Shown here: one piece after another, positions 1 to 8,582 of the stretch
How the letters are laid out: each line of letters begins with the position of its first letter
Numbering within the stretch: position 1 is the stretch's first letter
Translations under genes and position numbers: made by a program
Notes under the pieces: generated by a model
What the model saw: only the letters and a program-made list of their open reading frames with translations
The model's database searches: none
What the model was told of the DNA's origin: nothing
Assembly (NCBI GenBank): GCA_020853105.1
Contig: JADYZM010000030.1
Location: 1 to 64,000 of the forward strand
Source of the DNA: Flavobacteriales bacterium
Lineage (GTDB): Bacteria > Bacteroidota > Bacteroidia > Flavobacteriales_E > Vicingaceae
Direction: 5' to 3'
Length of the DNA: 64,000 nucleotides

Positions 1-158
1 AATACGGTAATGAATTTCTAAAATCTAAAGGGTTAGAAGGTTTACCAATTACCACAGAAGAGTGTAAATTCTGTCACACTGAACATATTAAACCTCACTG
101 GGAAGAAAGTATTTTAACAAAAGGTTATTTTATCTACGAAATGGAAAACTGCGATTGA
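1..158 (+). CDS. DUF2024 family protein (C-terminal part)
   Basis: The gene enters from outside the window; the frame begins at base 3 and ends with TGA at 156-158, giving 51 residues. The fragment has the DUF2024 ending as I recall it: a Y-G-x-E-x-L-K-S-K-G stretch, the E-C-K-F-C-H motif with two closely spaced cysteines, then G-Y-x-I-x-E-M-E and a Cys near the end. DUF2024 proteins are small (about 85-90 residues) and of unknown function, so slightly over half is visible. The next gene is convergent and its stop lies 3 bases away. The family call rests on remembered motifs only. Confidence 0.7.
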   Translation, partial: YGNEFLKSKGLEGLPITTEECKFCHTEHIKPHWEESILTKGYFIYEMENCD

Positions 159-161
159 ACA

Positions 162-1769
162 TCAATTTTTAAAAATATCATCAACACACAAAGGTCGTTG
201 AGAAATTTTCCAGTTAAATCCTTTCAGTTTCACATCTTTAGGTGATGGCTCTTTAATGGGATATAGAGTTGCCTCAGGGTCTTTGATAAAAGTCAACGAT
301 GAAAGCTGGTTGTTTTCAAGAAAAATAAGCATATTGTTTCCGTGGGCTTTATTCACTCCAATATATTTCCCTTCGTTATCTTTTCCATAATAAATGGTTT
401 CTGCATTTTCAACAACATCAATTTTATGAATTTTGTTATACGCAAAATATCCGACCATACTATCTCCTTTGATTTGGTTAAAGTGTTCAAAAAGTGAATC
501 GGCTTTAGAAATTACAAATGCATTTTGATTCAAATGAATGGTATGTATTTGCTTATTTTTCATTGTTAAATAAATAAAATCTGCTGTCATCTGGTTTTCT
601 TGCGACCAGATAATGGGTTCATTGTAGAAATGAATTGTTGAATCAGCAAATTTATACATCAGTGAATCCGATTTTCCTTGCATGTCGGATTTGTAAAATT
701 TCACACGATTATAGGCAAAAAGGGTTCTAATAGTATCTTTTCTGTTAAAAATGGAATCTTTAACTAAAAATTGAGATGATAATTTGAATGTATCTGCATG
801 TAGAAAAAGTGTGTCGTCATCAAAAAAACGGGTCATTAAAGCATTTTGGGTTATCATAACACTATCTATTTTTTGGAATACATGTATCAAGTTTCCTCCT
901 AAAATTATATTTTCAACAGTGTCGTGTATTGAACCGTTATTCATGATTTCTCCAAATCCAGAATTTTGGTTAAAATTCAAAGTATCTCCTTTTATTATTC
1001 TGCTATCCGTATAAAATCTTGCATTTTTATAAAATTTTGATGTATTGGCTTTTGTGTTGAACCAACCGTTTTCACAATAAATTGAATTTTCTTTGCTGTT
1101 TATCGTTGTTGGTCCATAAAAATAAGTGATTTTTGACGTGGAGTTATACTGCATGGTGTCGCAATGAATGGTGTAATCAGGGTTTACCAACACAACATCG
1201 TTTTTAAAGAAAAATGATTGGGAATCCGGGTAATAATACCCTTGTTTACTGTTAAGTGTATTGTTCTCTTTTTTACTGGTAATGTTACCTCCACCAAAGT
1301 AATACGCTACATTTTGTGTTCTATCGTAATCCAGAAAAGTGGTTGTCAAAACAATATCAGGGTTTATTAGTTTAATGTTTCCTCGAAGAATCGCTTTTTT
1401 TGTTGTTCCGTTGTAATTTAGCGAATCTCCAAAAAGTTGCAGCGAGTCTCCTTGAGTTATTCGAACACTTCCGAAAGCATCCATACTGTTTGATTCAGAA
1501 TAAAAATAAGCACTGTCGCAAAACATTAGTGCATTATCGTGCTTGAATTGAACATTACCAATCAATCGTTTGGCATTGTTCCCCAATGACTGGTCAAACT
1601 CCAATGTATTCGCATTTATAATTTCTATCTGACTGCTTTTTTGTGATTTTGCTTCAAAAATGAAGATGAAAATTGCAACAATATTCAATACGTACCTCAA
1701 CCCTACAAAAGAAAAACATCCTTTAAAGATTAAGGATGTTAAACTTAAATATTTGAAGAGCATTTTCAT
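162..1769 (-). CDS. OstA/LptA-like LPS transport protein
   Basis: 535 residues. After a hydrophobic N-terminus (export signal ending near A-K-S-Q, about residue 43) comes an OstA/LptA-type repeat of short beta strands, with phrases such as N-A-N-T-L-E-F-D, L-I-G-N-V-Q-F-K and A-I-L-R-G-N-I-K. This pattern marks the periplasmic bridge and N-terminal LptD modules that carry lipopolysaccharide to the outer membrane. It is longer than LptA (about 180 residues) and lacks the LptD barrel, as is usual for the Bacteroidota 'OstA-like' family. It is the last gene of a leftward run after purA (24-base gap). ATG codons at 1769 and 1763 are both possible. The exact role in LPS export is inferred. Confidence 0.8.
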   Translation of the reverse strand: MKMLFKYLSLTSLIFKGCFSFVGLRYVLNIVAIFIFIFEAKSQKSSQIEIINANTLEFDQSLGNNAKRLIGNVQFKHDNALMFCDSAYFYSESNSMDAFGSVRITQGDSLQLFGDSLNYNGTTKKAILRGNIKLINPDIVLTTTFLDYDRTQNVAYYFGGGNITSKKENNTLNSKQGYYYPDSQSFFFKNDVVLVNPDYTIHCDTMQYNSTSKITYFYGPTTINSKENSIYCENGWFNTKANTSKFYKNARFYTDSRIIKGDTLNFNQNSGFGEIMNNGSIHDTVENIILGGNLIHVFQKIDSVMITQNALMTRFFDDDTLFLHADTFKLSSQFLVKDSIFNRKDTIRTLFAYNRVKFYKSDMQGKSDSLMYKFADSTIHFYNEPIIWSQENQMTADFIYLTMKNKQIHTIHLNQNAFVISKADSLFEHFNQIKGDSMVGYFAYNKIHKIDVVENAETIYYGKDNEGKYIGVNKAHGNNMLIFLENNQLSSLTFIKDPEATLYPIKEPSPKDVKLKGFNWKISQRPLCVDDIFKN

Positions 1770-1793
1770 CTGACTCTTTTTCTTAACTAGAAA

Positions 1794-3074
1794 CTATGCA
1801 AAAACTTTATCGCGAACAATAGTTTGATTTCTATCCGGACCAACAGATACCATTGAAATTGGCACATTCAGTTCTTTTTCTAGATATTCAATATACTGAA
1901 TTAAATTGTTTGGCAATTCATCAATAGAATTTAGCTTTGTTAAATCTGTATTCCACCCTTTCAATTCGGTGTAAACAGGCTCTACCTTTTTAGATACAAT
2001 ATCAAATGGCATATAATCAATTAACTCTCCGTCAATTCTATAATGAGTGCATACTTTTATGCTGCTAAACGAGTCTAATACATCAGCTTTCATCATGATT
2101 AATTTGGTAACCCCGTTAATCATTATGGCATATTTCAAAGCAGGTAAATCAATCCAACCGCATCTGCGGGGACGACCGGTGGTTGCACCAAATTCATGTC
2201 CGGCTTTTCTAAGTTGTTCTCCAATTTCATTGTCTAATTCAGTTGGGAACGGACCTCCACCAACTCTGGTACAATAGGCTTTAAAAATACCAAAAACCTC
2301 TCCAATTTTATTTGGAGCAACTCCTAAACCCGTACAAGTTCCTGCTGTTGTTGTATTTGAAGATGTAACAAAGGGATACGAACCAAAATCTACGTCTAAA
2401 AGTGTTCCTTGTGCTCCTTCAGCCAATATGGATTTATTGTTTTGAATGGCTTTGTTTAAAAAATGCTCGCTATCAATAACTGGTAGTTTTTTTATTAGAT
2501 TTATTCCTTCAAAAAACGGAGATTCCAACTCTGACAAGTTATACTCAAAGTTGTAAAACTTCAACAATTGCTTGTGTTTTTCAACCAAAGCATCGTATTT
2601 CTGTCTGAAATTGTTTTCAAAAATATCTCCTACTCTCAATCCATTTCTACCGGTTTTATCCATATAGGTTGGACCTATTCCTTTAAGTGTTGAGCCAATT
2701 TTTTCCTTTCCTTTTGATGCCTCAGAAGCTGCATCTAACAAACGATGTGTTGGTAAAATCAAATGTGCTTTTTTAGAGATTGTTAGCCTATTGCTTACAT
2801 CGACTCCAAGTTTAATGAGAGCATCTATTTCTTTTTTTAAAATAACCGGGTCAATGACTACTCCATTCCCCACAACATTCATAACATTGTTTCTAAAAAT
2901 GCCTGAGGGAATTGTGTGTAAAACGTGTTTTATTCCATCAAATTCCAGTGTATGTCCCGCGTTCGGACCGCCTTGAAAACGTGCAATCACATTGTATTTG
3001 GGTGTTAATACATCAACAATTTTTCCTTTTCCTTCATCTCCCCACTGTAGCCCTAATAATACGTCAACTTTCAT
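1794..3074 (-). CDS. purA: adenylosuccinate synthase
   Basis: 426 residues, the normal family length. It converts IMP, aspartate and GTP to adenylosuccinate, the first committed step from IMP to AMP. The N-terminus has the GTP/IMP loop G-L-Q-W-G-D-E-G-K-G-K, followed by G-G-P-N-A-G-H-T, and later A-E-G-A-Q-G-T-L-L-D, T-T-A-G-T-C-T-G, T-T-G-R-P-R-R-C-G-W and S-V-G-P-D-R. It sits 9 bases downstream of the STAS gene and 24 upstream of the OstA-like gene, so is probably co-transcribed. PurA is inhibited by ppGpp in other bacteria; here the (p)ppGpp enzyme is encoded just upstream. Confidence 0.97.
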   Translation of the reverse strand: MKVDVLLGLQWGDEGKGKIVDVLTPKYNVIARFQGGPNAGHTLEFDGIKHVLHTIPSGIFRNNVMNVVGNGVVIDPVILKKEIDALIKLGVDVSNRLTISKKAHLILPTHRLLDAASEASKGKEKIGSTLKGIGPTYMDKTGRNGLRVGDIFENNFRQKYDALVEKHKQLLKFYNFEYNLSELESPFFEGINLIKKLPVIDSEHFLNKAIQNNKSILAEGAQGTLLDVDFGSYPFVTSSNTTTAGTCTGLGVAPNKIGEVFGIFKAYCTRVGGGPFPTELDNEIGEQLRKAGHEFGATTGRPRRCGWIDLPALKYAIMINGVTKLIMMKADVLDSFSSIKVCTHYRIDGELIDYMPFDIVSKKVEPVYTELKGWNTDLTKLNSIDELPNNLIQYIEYLEKELNVPISMVSVGPDRNQTIVRDKVFA

Positions 3075-3083
3075 TTCAATTAT

Positions 3084-3437
3084 TTATTTTGATTTTATTA
3101 ATTCTTCTTTTGCTTTTTCAATGGTCTTAACAATATTGAAAACACTATTTAATTTTGTTACTACCAATAGTTTATTGATTTTTTCGGGTACGTTGGCAAT
3201 CATAACGTCTCCTCCATTATTCCTAACCAAAGTTAATATTCGTATAAAAATATTTAATCCAGTACTGTTCAAATACTGCATCTGAGAAAGGTCAATAATA
3301 ACATTTTCGTATCCGTTGGAAAATTCGTTTTCTAACTCTTCTATCAGCCCTAGGGCTTGTTCTTTACTCAATAGATTTCCAATAAATTTTACTATTAGAA
3401 AATCATTATCTTTTTTTATATTGTAGCTAAAACTCAT
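3084..3437 (-). CDS. STAS-domain protein (anti-sigma factor antagonist-like)
   Basis: 117 residues forming a single STAS domain. The segment [16 protein letters not shown] holds the conserved D-L-S and the (N/D)-S-x-G loop, whose Ser is phosphorylated in SpoIIAA/RsbV-type antagonists. Such proteins bind anti-sigma kinases and release sigma factors, or act in partner-switching relays. No partner kinase or phosphatase is nearby. The start overlaps the end of fur by 11 bases and the stop is 9 bases before purA, so it is translationally packed into the fur-STAS-purA run. The partner is unknown. Confidence 0.85.
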   Translation of the reverse strand: MSFSYNIKKDNDFLIVKFIGNLLSKEQALGLIEELENEFSNGYENVIIDLSQMQYLNSTGLNIFIRILTLVRNNGGDVMIANVPEKINKLLVVTKLNSVFNIVKTIEKAKEELIKSK

Positions 3438-3879
3438 TTTTGACTATTTTTTTTACACCATAAAAATTAAGTGAGTGATGCAATATTTTTACTCCAAACA
3501 TTTCTTCTAATGTAGCTTTAATTTGTTGAATTCTAGGGTCACAAAACTCTATTACTTCTCCATTGCTCAAAATAATGTGATCGTGTTGCTTTGAACCGAA
3601 TGAACATTCAAATTGGGCTATATTCCCACCAAATTGATGTTTTCTAACCAAATTTGCTGCAAGTAATAAGTCTATTGTGTTGTAAAGAGTTGCACGACTC
3701 ACTCTGTATTTTTTATTTTTCATTGTGATGTATAGTTCTTCTACATCAAAATGTTCATTGTTCGAATAAATTTCTTGGAGTATGGCGTATCTCTCGGGCG
3801 TTTTTCGGTGTCCGTGCTCTTCCAAATAGTCTGAAAAAATTTTTTTAACCTTTTCTTGTAATTCTTCTTTGTTACTCAT
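3427..3879 (-). CDS. Fur-family transcriptional regulator
   Basis: 150 residues. The N-terminal winged helix includes K-T-P-E-R-Y-A-I-L and [13 protein letters not shown]; the C-terminal metal-binding half includes H99-D100-H101 and G-E-V-I-E-F. Fur proteins repress metal-uptake or peroxide genes when loaded with Fe, Zn or Mn. The structural-zinc C-x-x-C that normally follows H-D-H is missing (L-S-N-G instead). Metal specificity (Fur, PerR or Zur) cannot be set from sequence. It lies 75 bases downstream of the (p)ppGpp gene and overlaps the STAS gene. Confidence 0.9.
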   Translation of the reverse strand: MSNKEELQEKVKKIFSDYLEEHGHRKTPERYAILQEIYSNNEHFDVEELYITMKNKKYRVSRATLYNTIDLLLAANLVRKHQFGGNIAQFECSFGSKQHDHIILSNGEVIEFCDPRIQQIKATLEEMFGVKILHHSLNFYGVKKIVKNEF

Positions 3880-3954
3880 TGCTTTGAGTTAAAGAGTAAA
3901 ATTAACCATTTAGGGTTACGCTTTGCTAAATGTTAGTGTAATGTTGAAAAGTTG

Positions 3955-6165
3955 TTATTTATCCACACGTTCTACTCGGGTAACACCGTTTACTTTTTCT
4001 AGTTTTTTTATCAAATTTTTGAGGTGTTCCGTATCATGAACAAATACTGTTATCATTCCCTCGAAAATACCGTCATTGCTATCAAAACTTATTGAACGCA
4101 TATTCACTAGCAATTCATTAGAAATGATTTGCGTTATGGTATTCACAATTCCCACATCGTCAATTCCTAGAATTTTGATTGCTGCCAAAAATGCAATTTT
4201 TTGTTCATCAAGCCACCTTGCTTTAATAACTCTGTAGGCATAGTTGGAAAGTAGTTGAACAGCATTCGGGCATTTTGTTTTATGAATTTTTATTCCTTCG
4301 TTAACGGTTACAAAACCAAATACTTCGTCACCGGGAATAGGGTTACAGCAATGCGCCAACTGGTAATCTAACTTTTGCATGTTATCTCCAATAACCAACA
4401 TTTCGTTTGGTGAACTTTCTTTTTTGTCTTTCTTGGTTAATCGCTGCCCTAGATAGTTGGTAAAACGTGTTCGAATTGACCTTTTTGGGAGCAAAACTCC
4501 ATTTCTAATTTCAAAGGCTTTTAAGTGGTTTAAGTCTATTTCTTTTACAGCAATTCTGTAATACAAATCAGTGAGTGATGCAACTTTATAATACTTCTGG
4601 AGTTCTTTTAAACTGATATTTTGGTATTCAATTTTAAATCGATTAAATTCTTTTTCAAGTATTGATTTTCCGTCGTGGGCAAGTTCTTTTTTCTCTTCGT
4701 TTAAGAAAGCTTTGATTCGGGTTTTTGCTTTTTGGGTTTTTACAAAATTTAGCCAGTCTTCTTTGGGTTTTTGGTTTGCCGAAGTTAGAATTTCAACCTG
4801 ATCACCACTTTTTAGTTCGTAGCTGAGCGGAACGAGTTTGTTGTTGACCTTAGCTCCCAAACAGTTTACTCCCAATTCGGTATGAACAGCAAAAGCAAAA
4901 TCAAGAGCTGTAGCCGCTGATGGCAGATTTTTCATATCTCCGTTTGGTGTGAAAACATAAATTTCTTCGTCGTATAAATTGAGTTTAAAATCATCAATCA
5001 AATCAAGTGCATCTGCATTTTTATTTTCAAGCAATTCTCTGATTTGAGTGATCCACTTATCAAAACGACTTTCTTTATCTCCTTCTTTGTATTTCCAATG
5101 TGCCGCAAAACCTTTTTCTGCAATTTCATCCATTCTTTTGGTTCGAATTTGCACCTCCACCCACTTGCCTGTTGGACTCATAACTGTTGTGTGCAACGAT
5201 TCATATCCATTTGCTTTGGGTACAGAAATCCAATCTCTCAACCGATCAATGTTGGGCTGATAAAAATCGGTAACTATTGAATAGGCTCTCCAGCAATCTG
5301 TTTTTTCATTTTGAGGTTCAGAATCGAGTATAATCCTCAAGGCAAACAAATCATATACTTCTTCAAACGGAACTTGTTTTTTGTTCATTTTGTTCCATAT
5401 AGAAAAAATGGACTTCGGTCGTCCTTTTACTTCAAATTTTAATTGGTTTTCTTCAAGTGCCTTTTTTATTGGAATTGAAAACTGATTTATGAATCGGGTT
5501 CGAACTTCTTGTGTTTTTTCCAATTTGCTGGATATTTCTTCAAATGCTTCCGGCTCTTGAATTTTAAGTGATAAATCCTCCAGTTCAGTTTTCATTCCAT
5601 GCAGCCCTAAGCGGTGAGCCATAGGAGCATATAAAAACAGTGTCTCAGATGCGATTTTGAGTTGTTTATCTCTGCTCATAGAGCCGAGGGTTCTCATGTT
5701 ATGCAGTCTATCAGCAAGCTTTATTAAGATAACACGAACGTCTTCGGAGAGAGTTAAAAGAATTTTTTTAAAATTTTCTGCCTGAATGGAAACGTTAAAA
5801 TCAACAACATCTGAAATTTTGGTTAGCCCGTCAATTATTTGAGCTTCTTTTTTACCAAACATTCGTTCAATATCATCAAGGTTTAGCTCTGTATCTTCAA
5901 CAGTATCGTGGAGTAATGCACAAATGATTGATGTTGCTCCCAATCCAATCTCTTCTGTACAAATTCTTGCTACAGCAATCGGGTGATAAATATAAGGTTC
6001 TCCTGATTTTCTTCGAACATTTTTATGGGCTTCAAATGCAACATCAAAGGCTTTTTTGATTCTATCCAAGTTTTCAGGCGTTTTGTTGCAGTACTTTGCC
6101 GAATCAAGCATGGATTGAAAGGCTTGTTCAATCTCAATTTTTTCTTTTACTAAATCTATTTCCAT
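3955..6165 (-). CDS. bifunctional (p)ppGpp synthetase/hydrolase (RelA/SpoT)
   Basis: 736 residues with the usual Rsh order. The HD hydrolase domain has the catalytic H-D-T-V-E-D (residues 86-91). The synthetase domain has K-G-R-P-K-S, R-D-W-I-S-V-P-K-A-N-G-Y-E-S-L-H-T (ends near 326) and V-E-V-Q-I-R-T. Then come TGS (Y-V-F-T-P-N-G, about 390-450), a helical/zinc-finger region and a C-terminal ACT domain. Both active sites look intact, so it should make and degrade the alarmone. The open frame extends to 6249, but that would run into the thiolase coding region. ATG at 6165 (M-E-I-D-L-V-K) leaves a clean 35-base gap and is chosen. Confidence 0.95.
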   Translation of the reverse strand: MEIDLVKEKIEIEQAFQSMLDSAKYCNKTPENLDRIKKAFDVAFEAHKNVRRKSGEPYIYHPIAVARICTEEIGLGATSIICALLHDTVEDTELNLDDIERMFGKKEAQIIDGLTKISDVVDFNVSIQAENFKKILLTLSEDVRVILIKLADRLHNMRTLGSMSRDKQLKIASETLFLYAPMAHRLGLHGMKTELEDLSLKIQEPEAFEEISSKLEKTQEVRTRFINQFSIPIKKALEENQLKFEVKGRPKSIFSIWNKMNKKQVPFEEVYDLFALRIILDSEPQNEKTDCWRAYSIVTDFYQPNIDRLRDWISVPKANGYESLHTTVMSPTGKWVEVQIRTKRMDEIAEKGFAAHWKYKEGDKESRFDKWITQIRELLENKNADALDLIDDFKLNLYDEEIYVFTPNGDMKNLPSAATALDFAFAVHTELGVNCLGAKVNNKLVPLSYELKSGDQVEILTSANQKPKEDWLNFVKTQKAKTRIKAFLNEEKKELAHDGKSILEKEFNRFKIEYQNISLKELQKYYKVASLTDLYYRIAVKEIDLNHLKAFEIRNGVLLPKRSIRTRFTNYLGQRLTKKDKKESSPNEMLVIGDNMQKLDYQLAHCCNPIPGDEVFGFVTVNEGIKIHKTKCPNAVQLLSNYAYRVIKARWLDEQKIAFLAAIKILGIDDVGIVNTITQIISNELLVNMRSISFDSNDGIFEGMITVFVHDTEHLKNLIKKLEKVNGVTRVERVDK

Positions 6166-6200
6166 TGAAGTTATTAACTTATCAATATTTGTGGAAGCAA

Positions 6201-7409
6201 TTAAACTCTTTCTAAAATTGTGGCATATCCTTGTCCCACTCCAATACACAATGTTACTAACGCATATCTTTTACCAGTTCTTTGTAATTCAATAGCTGCA
6301 GTTTGAATTATCCTTGCCCCCGTCATACCAAGAGGATGACCTAAGGCAATTGCTCCTCCGTTTGGATTAATCCTAGTATCATCATCTTCAAGTCCCATTT
6401 TTCTGGTACATGCTAGGCTTTGGGCTGCAAATGCTTCATTAATCTCAATAATATCCATATCGTTTAATGATAGTCCTGCTCTTTTCAGGGTTTTTTCAGT
6501 TGCAATTACAGGTCCAATTCCCATTATTCGGGGTTCAACACCTGCTATTGCACTTGAAACAATTCTTGCTTTAGGTTTTAAATTGAATTTTGATATGGCT
6601 TCGCCAGATGCAACGAGCAAAGCAGCAGCACCATCATTTAATCCTGATGAATTTCCGGCTGTTACGCTCCCCCCCTCTTTTCTAAATGCTGGTTTTAGGT
6701 TTGATAGTATTTCTAGTGTTGTTGTTGGCTTAACAAACTCATCGTTTGAAAAAATTATTGCATCTCCTTTTCTTTGTGGCAATGAAACAGGAATAATTTC
6801 TTCAACAAATCTGCTATTTTTTTGAGCCAATGTAGCTTTCATTTGACTTTGATAAGCAAATTTGTCTTGGTCTTCTCTGCTGATTTTATACATATCAACC
6901 AAATTTTCCGCTGTTTGTCCCATTCCATCAACTCCATACAATTCTTTCATTTTTGGATTGATAAACCTCCAACCAAATGTAGAATCATGCATTTCTACAT
7001 CTGTTCCAAAAGGTTTCGATGATTTAGAGATAACCCAAGGTCCGCGTGTCATATTTTCTACACCACCGGCTATGAAAACCTCTCCTTCACTAAGTTTTAT
7101 GGCTCTTGAGGCATTGATAACAGCTGCCATACCTGATGAACACAATCTGTTAATAGTTTCTCCACCTACTTGCCATGGCAAACCCGCCAACAATCCAGCC
7201 ATACGGGCAACATTTCGATTGTCTTCTCCTGCCTGATTTGCACATCCAAGCAAAACGTCTTCTATTTCTTCTGCTATAATACTTGGGTTTCTTCTTATTA
7301 ATTCTTTAATCACGAGAGCAGCCAAATCATCTGTTCTAACAGTAGATAATGAACCGCCTAAATTTCCTATCGGTGTTCTAACACCGTCTATTATATATGC
7401 TTCTTTCAT
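6201..7409 (-). CDS. thiolase, 3-oxoadipyl-CoA/acetyl-CoA acyltransferase type
   Basis: 402 residues from ATG 7409; a TTG 27 bases further up is less likely. It belongs to the thiolase family, which cleaves 3-oxoacyl-CoA with CoA. The nucleophile is C90 in N-R-L-C-S-S-G-M-A; the catalytic His is in G-G-A-I-A-L-G-H-P-L-G-M-T-G and the second Cys in L-C-I-G-V-G-Q-G. The N-terminal R-T-P-I-G-N-L-G-G-S-L-S-T-V-R-T-D-D-L and G-C-A-N-Q-A-G-E-D-N-R-N-V-A-R-M resemble PcaF/PaaJ 3-oxoadipyl-CoA thiolases more than general FadA. PaaG-, PaaH- and PaaI-type genes lie about 50 kb away, which fits a phenylacetate or general beta-oxidation role. The substrate is not proven. Confidence 0.88.
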   Translation of the reverse strand: MKEAYIIDGVRTPIGNLGGSLSTVRTDDLAALVIKELIRRNPSIIAEEIEDVLLGCANQAGEDNRNVARMAGLLAGLPWQVGGETINRLCSSGMAAVINASRAIKLSEGEVFIAGGVENMTRGPWVISKSSKPFGTDVEMHDSTFGWRFINPKMKELYGVDGMGQTAENLVDMYKISREDQDKFAYQSQMKATLAQKNSRFVEEIIPVSLPQRKGDAIIFSNDEFVKPTTTLEILSNLKPAFRKEGGSVTAGNSSGLNDGAAALLVASGEAISKFNLKPKARIVSSAIAGVEPRIMGIGPVIATEKTLKRAGLSLNDMDIIEINEAFAAQSLACTRKMGLEDDDTRINPNGGAIALGHPLGMTGARIIQTAAIELQRTGKRYALVTLCIGVGQGYATILERV

Positions 7410-7480
7410 TTTATATTCGCTTTTGCTGATTAACAAGTCAGTAAAAGTAGTAATTTTTGCAGTGGATTTTATACGAAATT

Positions 7481-8560
7481 TCAGGTAAGCTCAAAAAATT
7501 CAACTACTTTTTGTTCACCATTTACAACAAGAGTGAGTTTGTGTTTTCCTTTATAATGTTTTCTTGTGGATAAATCAGCGAAACTATGAGATTTTGAGTA
7601 CTTTTTACTCGATTGAGCCTGAATTATAGACTCAGAAATTTTAAAAATTTTTGGTGATGTTTTTCCTATAGATTTTACATAGTGAATGATATATTCTAAA
7701 CGAATTGTTTTATTTGAATTACTTGTATTGGATAAACAAAATTCAAACTGAAAAGTATCTCCAATTTTTAATTTGCTTTTTGATAGCCTAAATTTATCAA
7801 TTTCAATATTTTCGGTATCTGATGTGTCAAAAATTGATAAAGCCTCTCGATTGCCTTTTTTGAGAAGTGTTCTGAGAGCATGTTTTACAATCCAGTTTGT
7901 GTTTTGTGATGAGCCATACCAATTCTTACACAATTTCAGGACTAATTCAGGATGATTTTTGCTAATGTCGTTCAGGTGATTTGCAACACTCTTTCTGACG
8001 TATAACGAATCGTCATTTTTTAAGTTTTCCAAAATTTCCAAACACAATTTTGGATTTTTAATAAATTCTGTGAGAGGCTTAGCCCATGGTAATTTAGGTC
8101 GTGAGCCTTCGCTCGCAAGTCTTCTAACATGATGATTATTGCTTTTACTCCATTCCTGTAGGGTTTTAAAGCTTTTTTGGGGATACTTTTCAATGAAAGG
8201 TCGTATGGCAAATTCGCTGGTTGAAAGAGGTGTTAAAAATTCCAATGCTTCCACTGAAATTTCATAATTAGCTAGTCCAAAGGTTTGAACAAAATCCGGA
8301 AAAACTAAACCTTGAAGTCCGGAAAATTTAGGTGCAATTAATTTAATTATACGAACTTGATTTTTAAAATCTGTTGGTAAAAACACATGAATTTGTTCAG
8401 CAATATACCTTATTCTCTCTTTTAGTGTTTTTTCGTTCCAATGGGGTGTTGGAAAAGATTTTTTGAATGTGTCCTTATCAAAACTTTTATAATTTTTTTT
8501 TAATTCATCTGCCAAAGAACTTATATATTCTTTTCCTAGAAAATCTTTAAGAGGCTGCAT
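7481..8560 (-). CDS. AlkC-type DNA alkylation repair glycosylase with C-terminal Ig-like domain
   Basis: 359 residues. Residues 1-245 are helical HEAT-like repeats of the AlkC/AlkD superfamily, with the signature R-R-L-A-S-E-G-S-R-P-K-L-P-W-A (146-160) and V-R-K-S-V-A-N-H-L-N-D (188-198). These enzymes excise 3-methyladenine-type lesions without flipping the base. Residues 252-359 (I-E-I-D-K-F-R-L-S..., ending V-V-E-F-F-E-L-T) are beta-rich and look like the Ig-like domain found on some AlkC proteins. The start is 22 bases after the M13 peptidase stop region, on the same strand, so the two may share a transcript. Confidence 0.85.
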   Translation of the reverse strand: MQPLKDFLGKEYISSLADELKKNYKSFDKDTFKKSFPTPHWNEKTLKERIRYIAEQIHVFLPTDFKNQVRIIKLIAPKFSGLQGLVFPDFVQTFGLANYEISVEALEFLTPLSTSEFAIRPFIEKYPQKSFKTLQEWSKSNNHHVRRLASEGSRPKLPWAKPLTEFIKNPKLCLEILENLKNDDSLYVRKSVANHLNDISKNHPELVLKLCKNWYGSSQNTNWIVKHALRTLLKKGNREALSIFDTSDTENIEIDKFRLSKSKLKIGDTFQFEFCLSNTSNSNKTIRLEYIIHYVKSIGKTSPKIFKISESIIQAQSSKKYSKSHSFADLSTRKHYKGKHKLTLVVNGEQKVVEFFELT

Positions 8561-8582
8561 TTAAAGTTCAAAAAAAATTTAA

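Noticed and set aside
6166-6249. Open frame of the (p)ppGpp gene extending 28 codons into the thiolase gene
   Set aside because: This stretch overlaps the C-terminal end of the thiolase coding region. The Rsh family begins at the Met at 6165, so the overlap is not a real fusion or frameshift.
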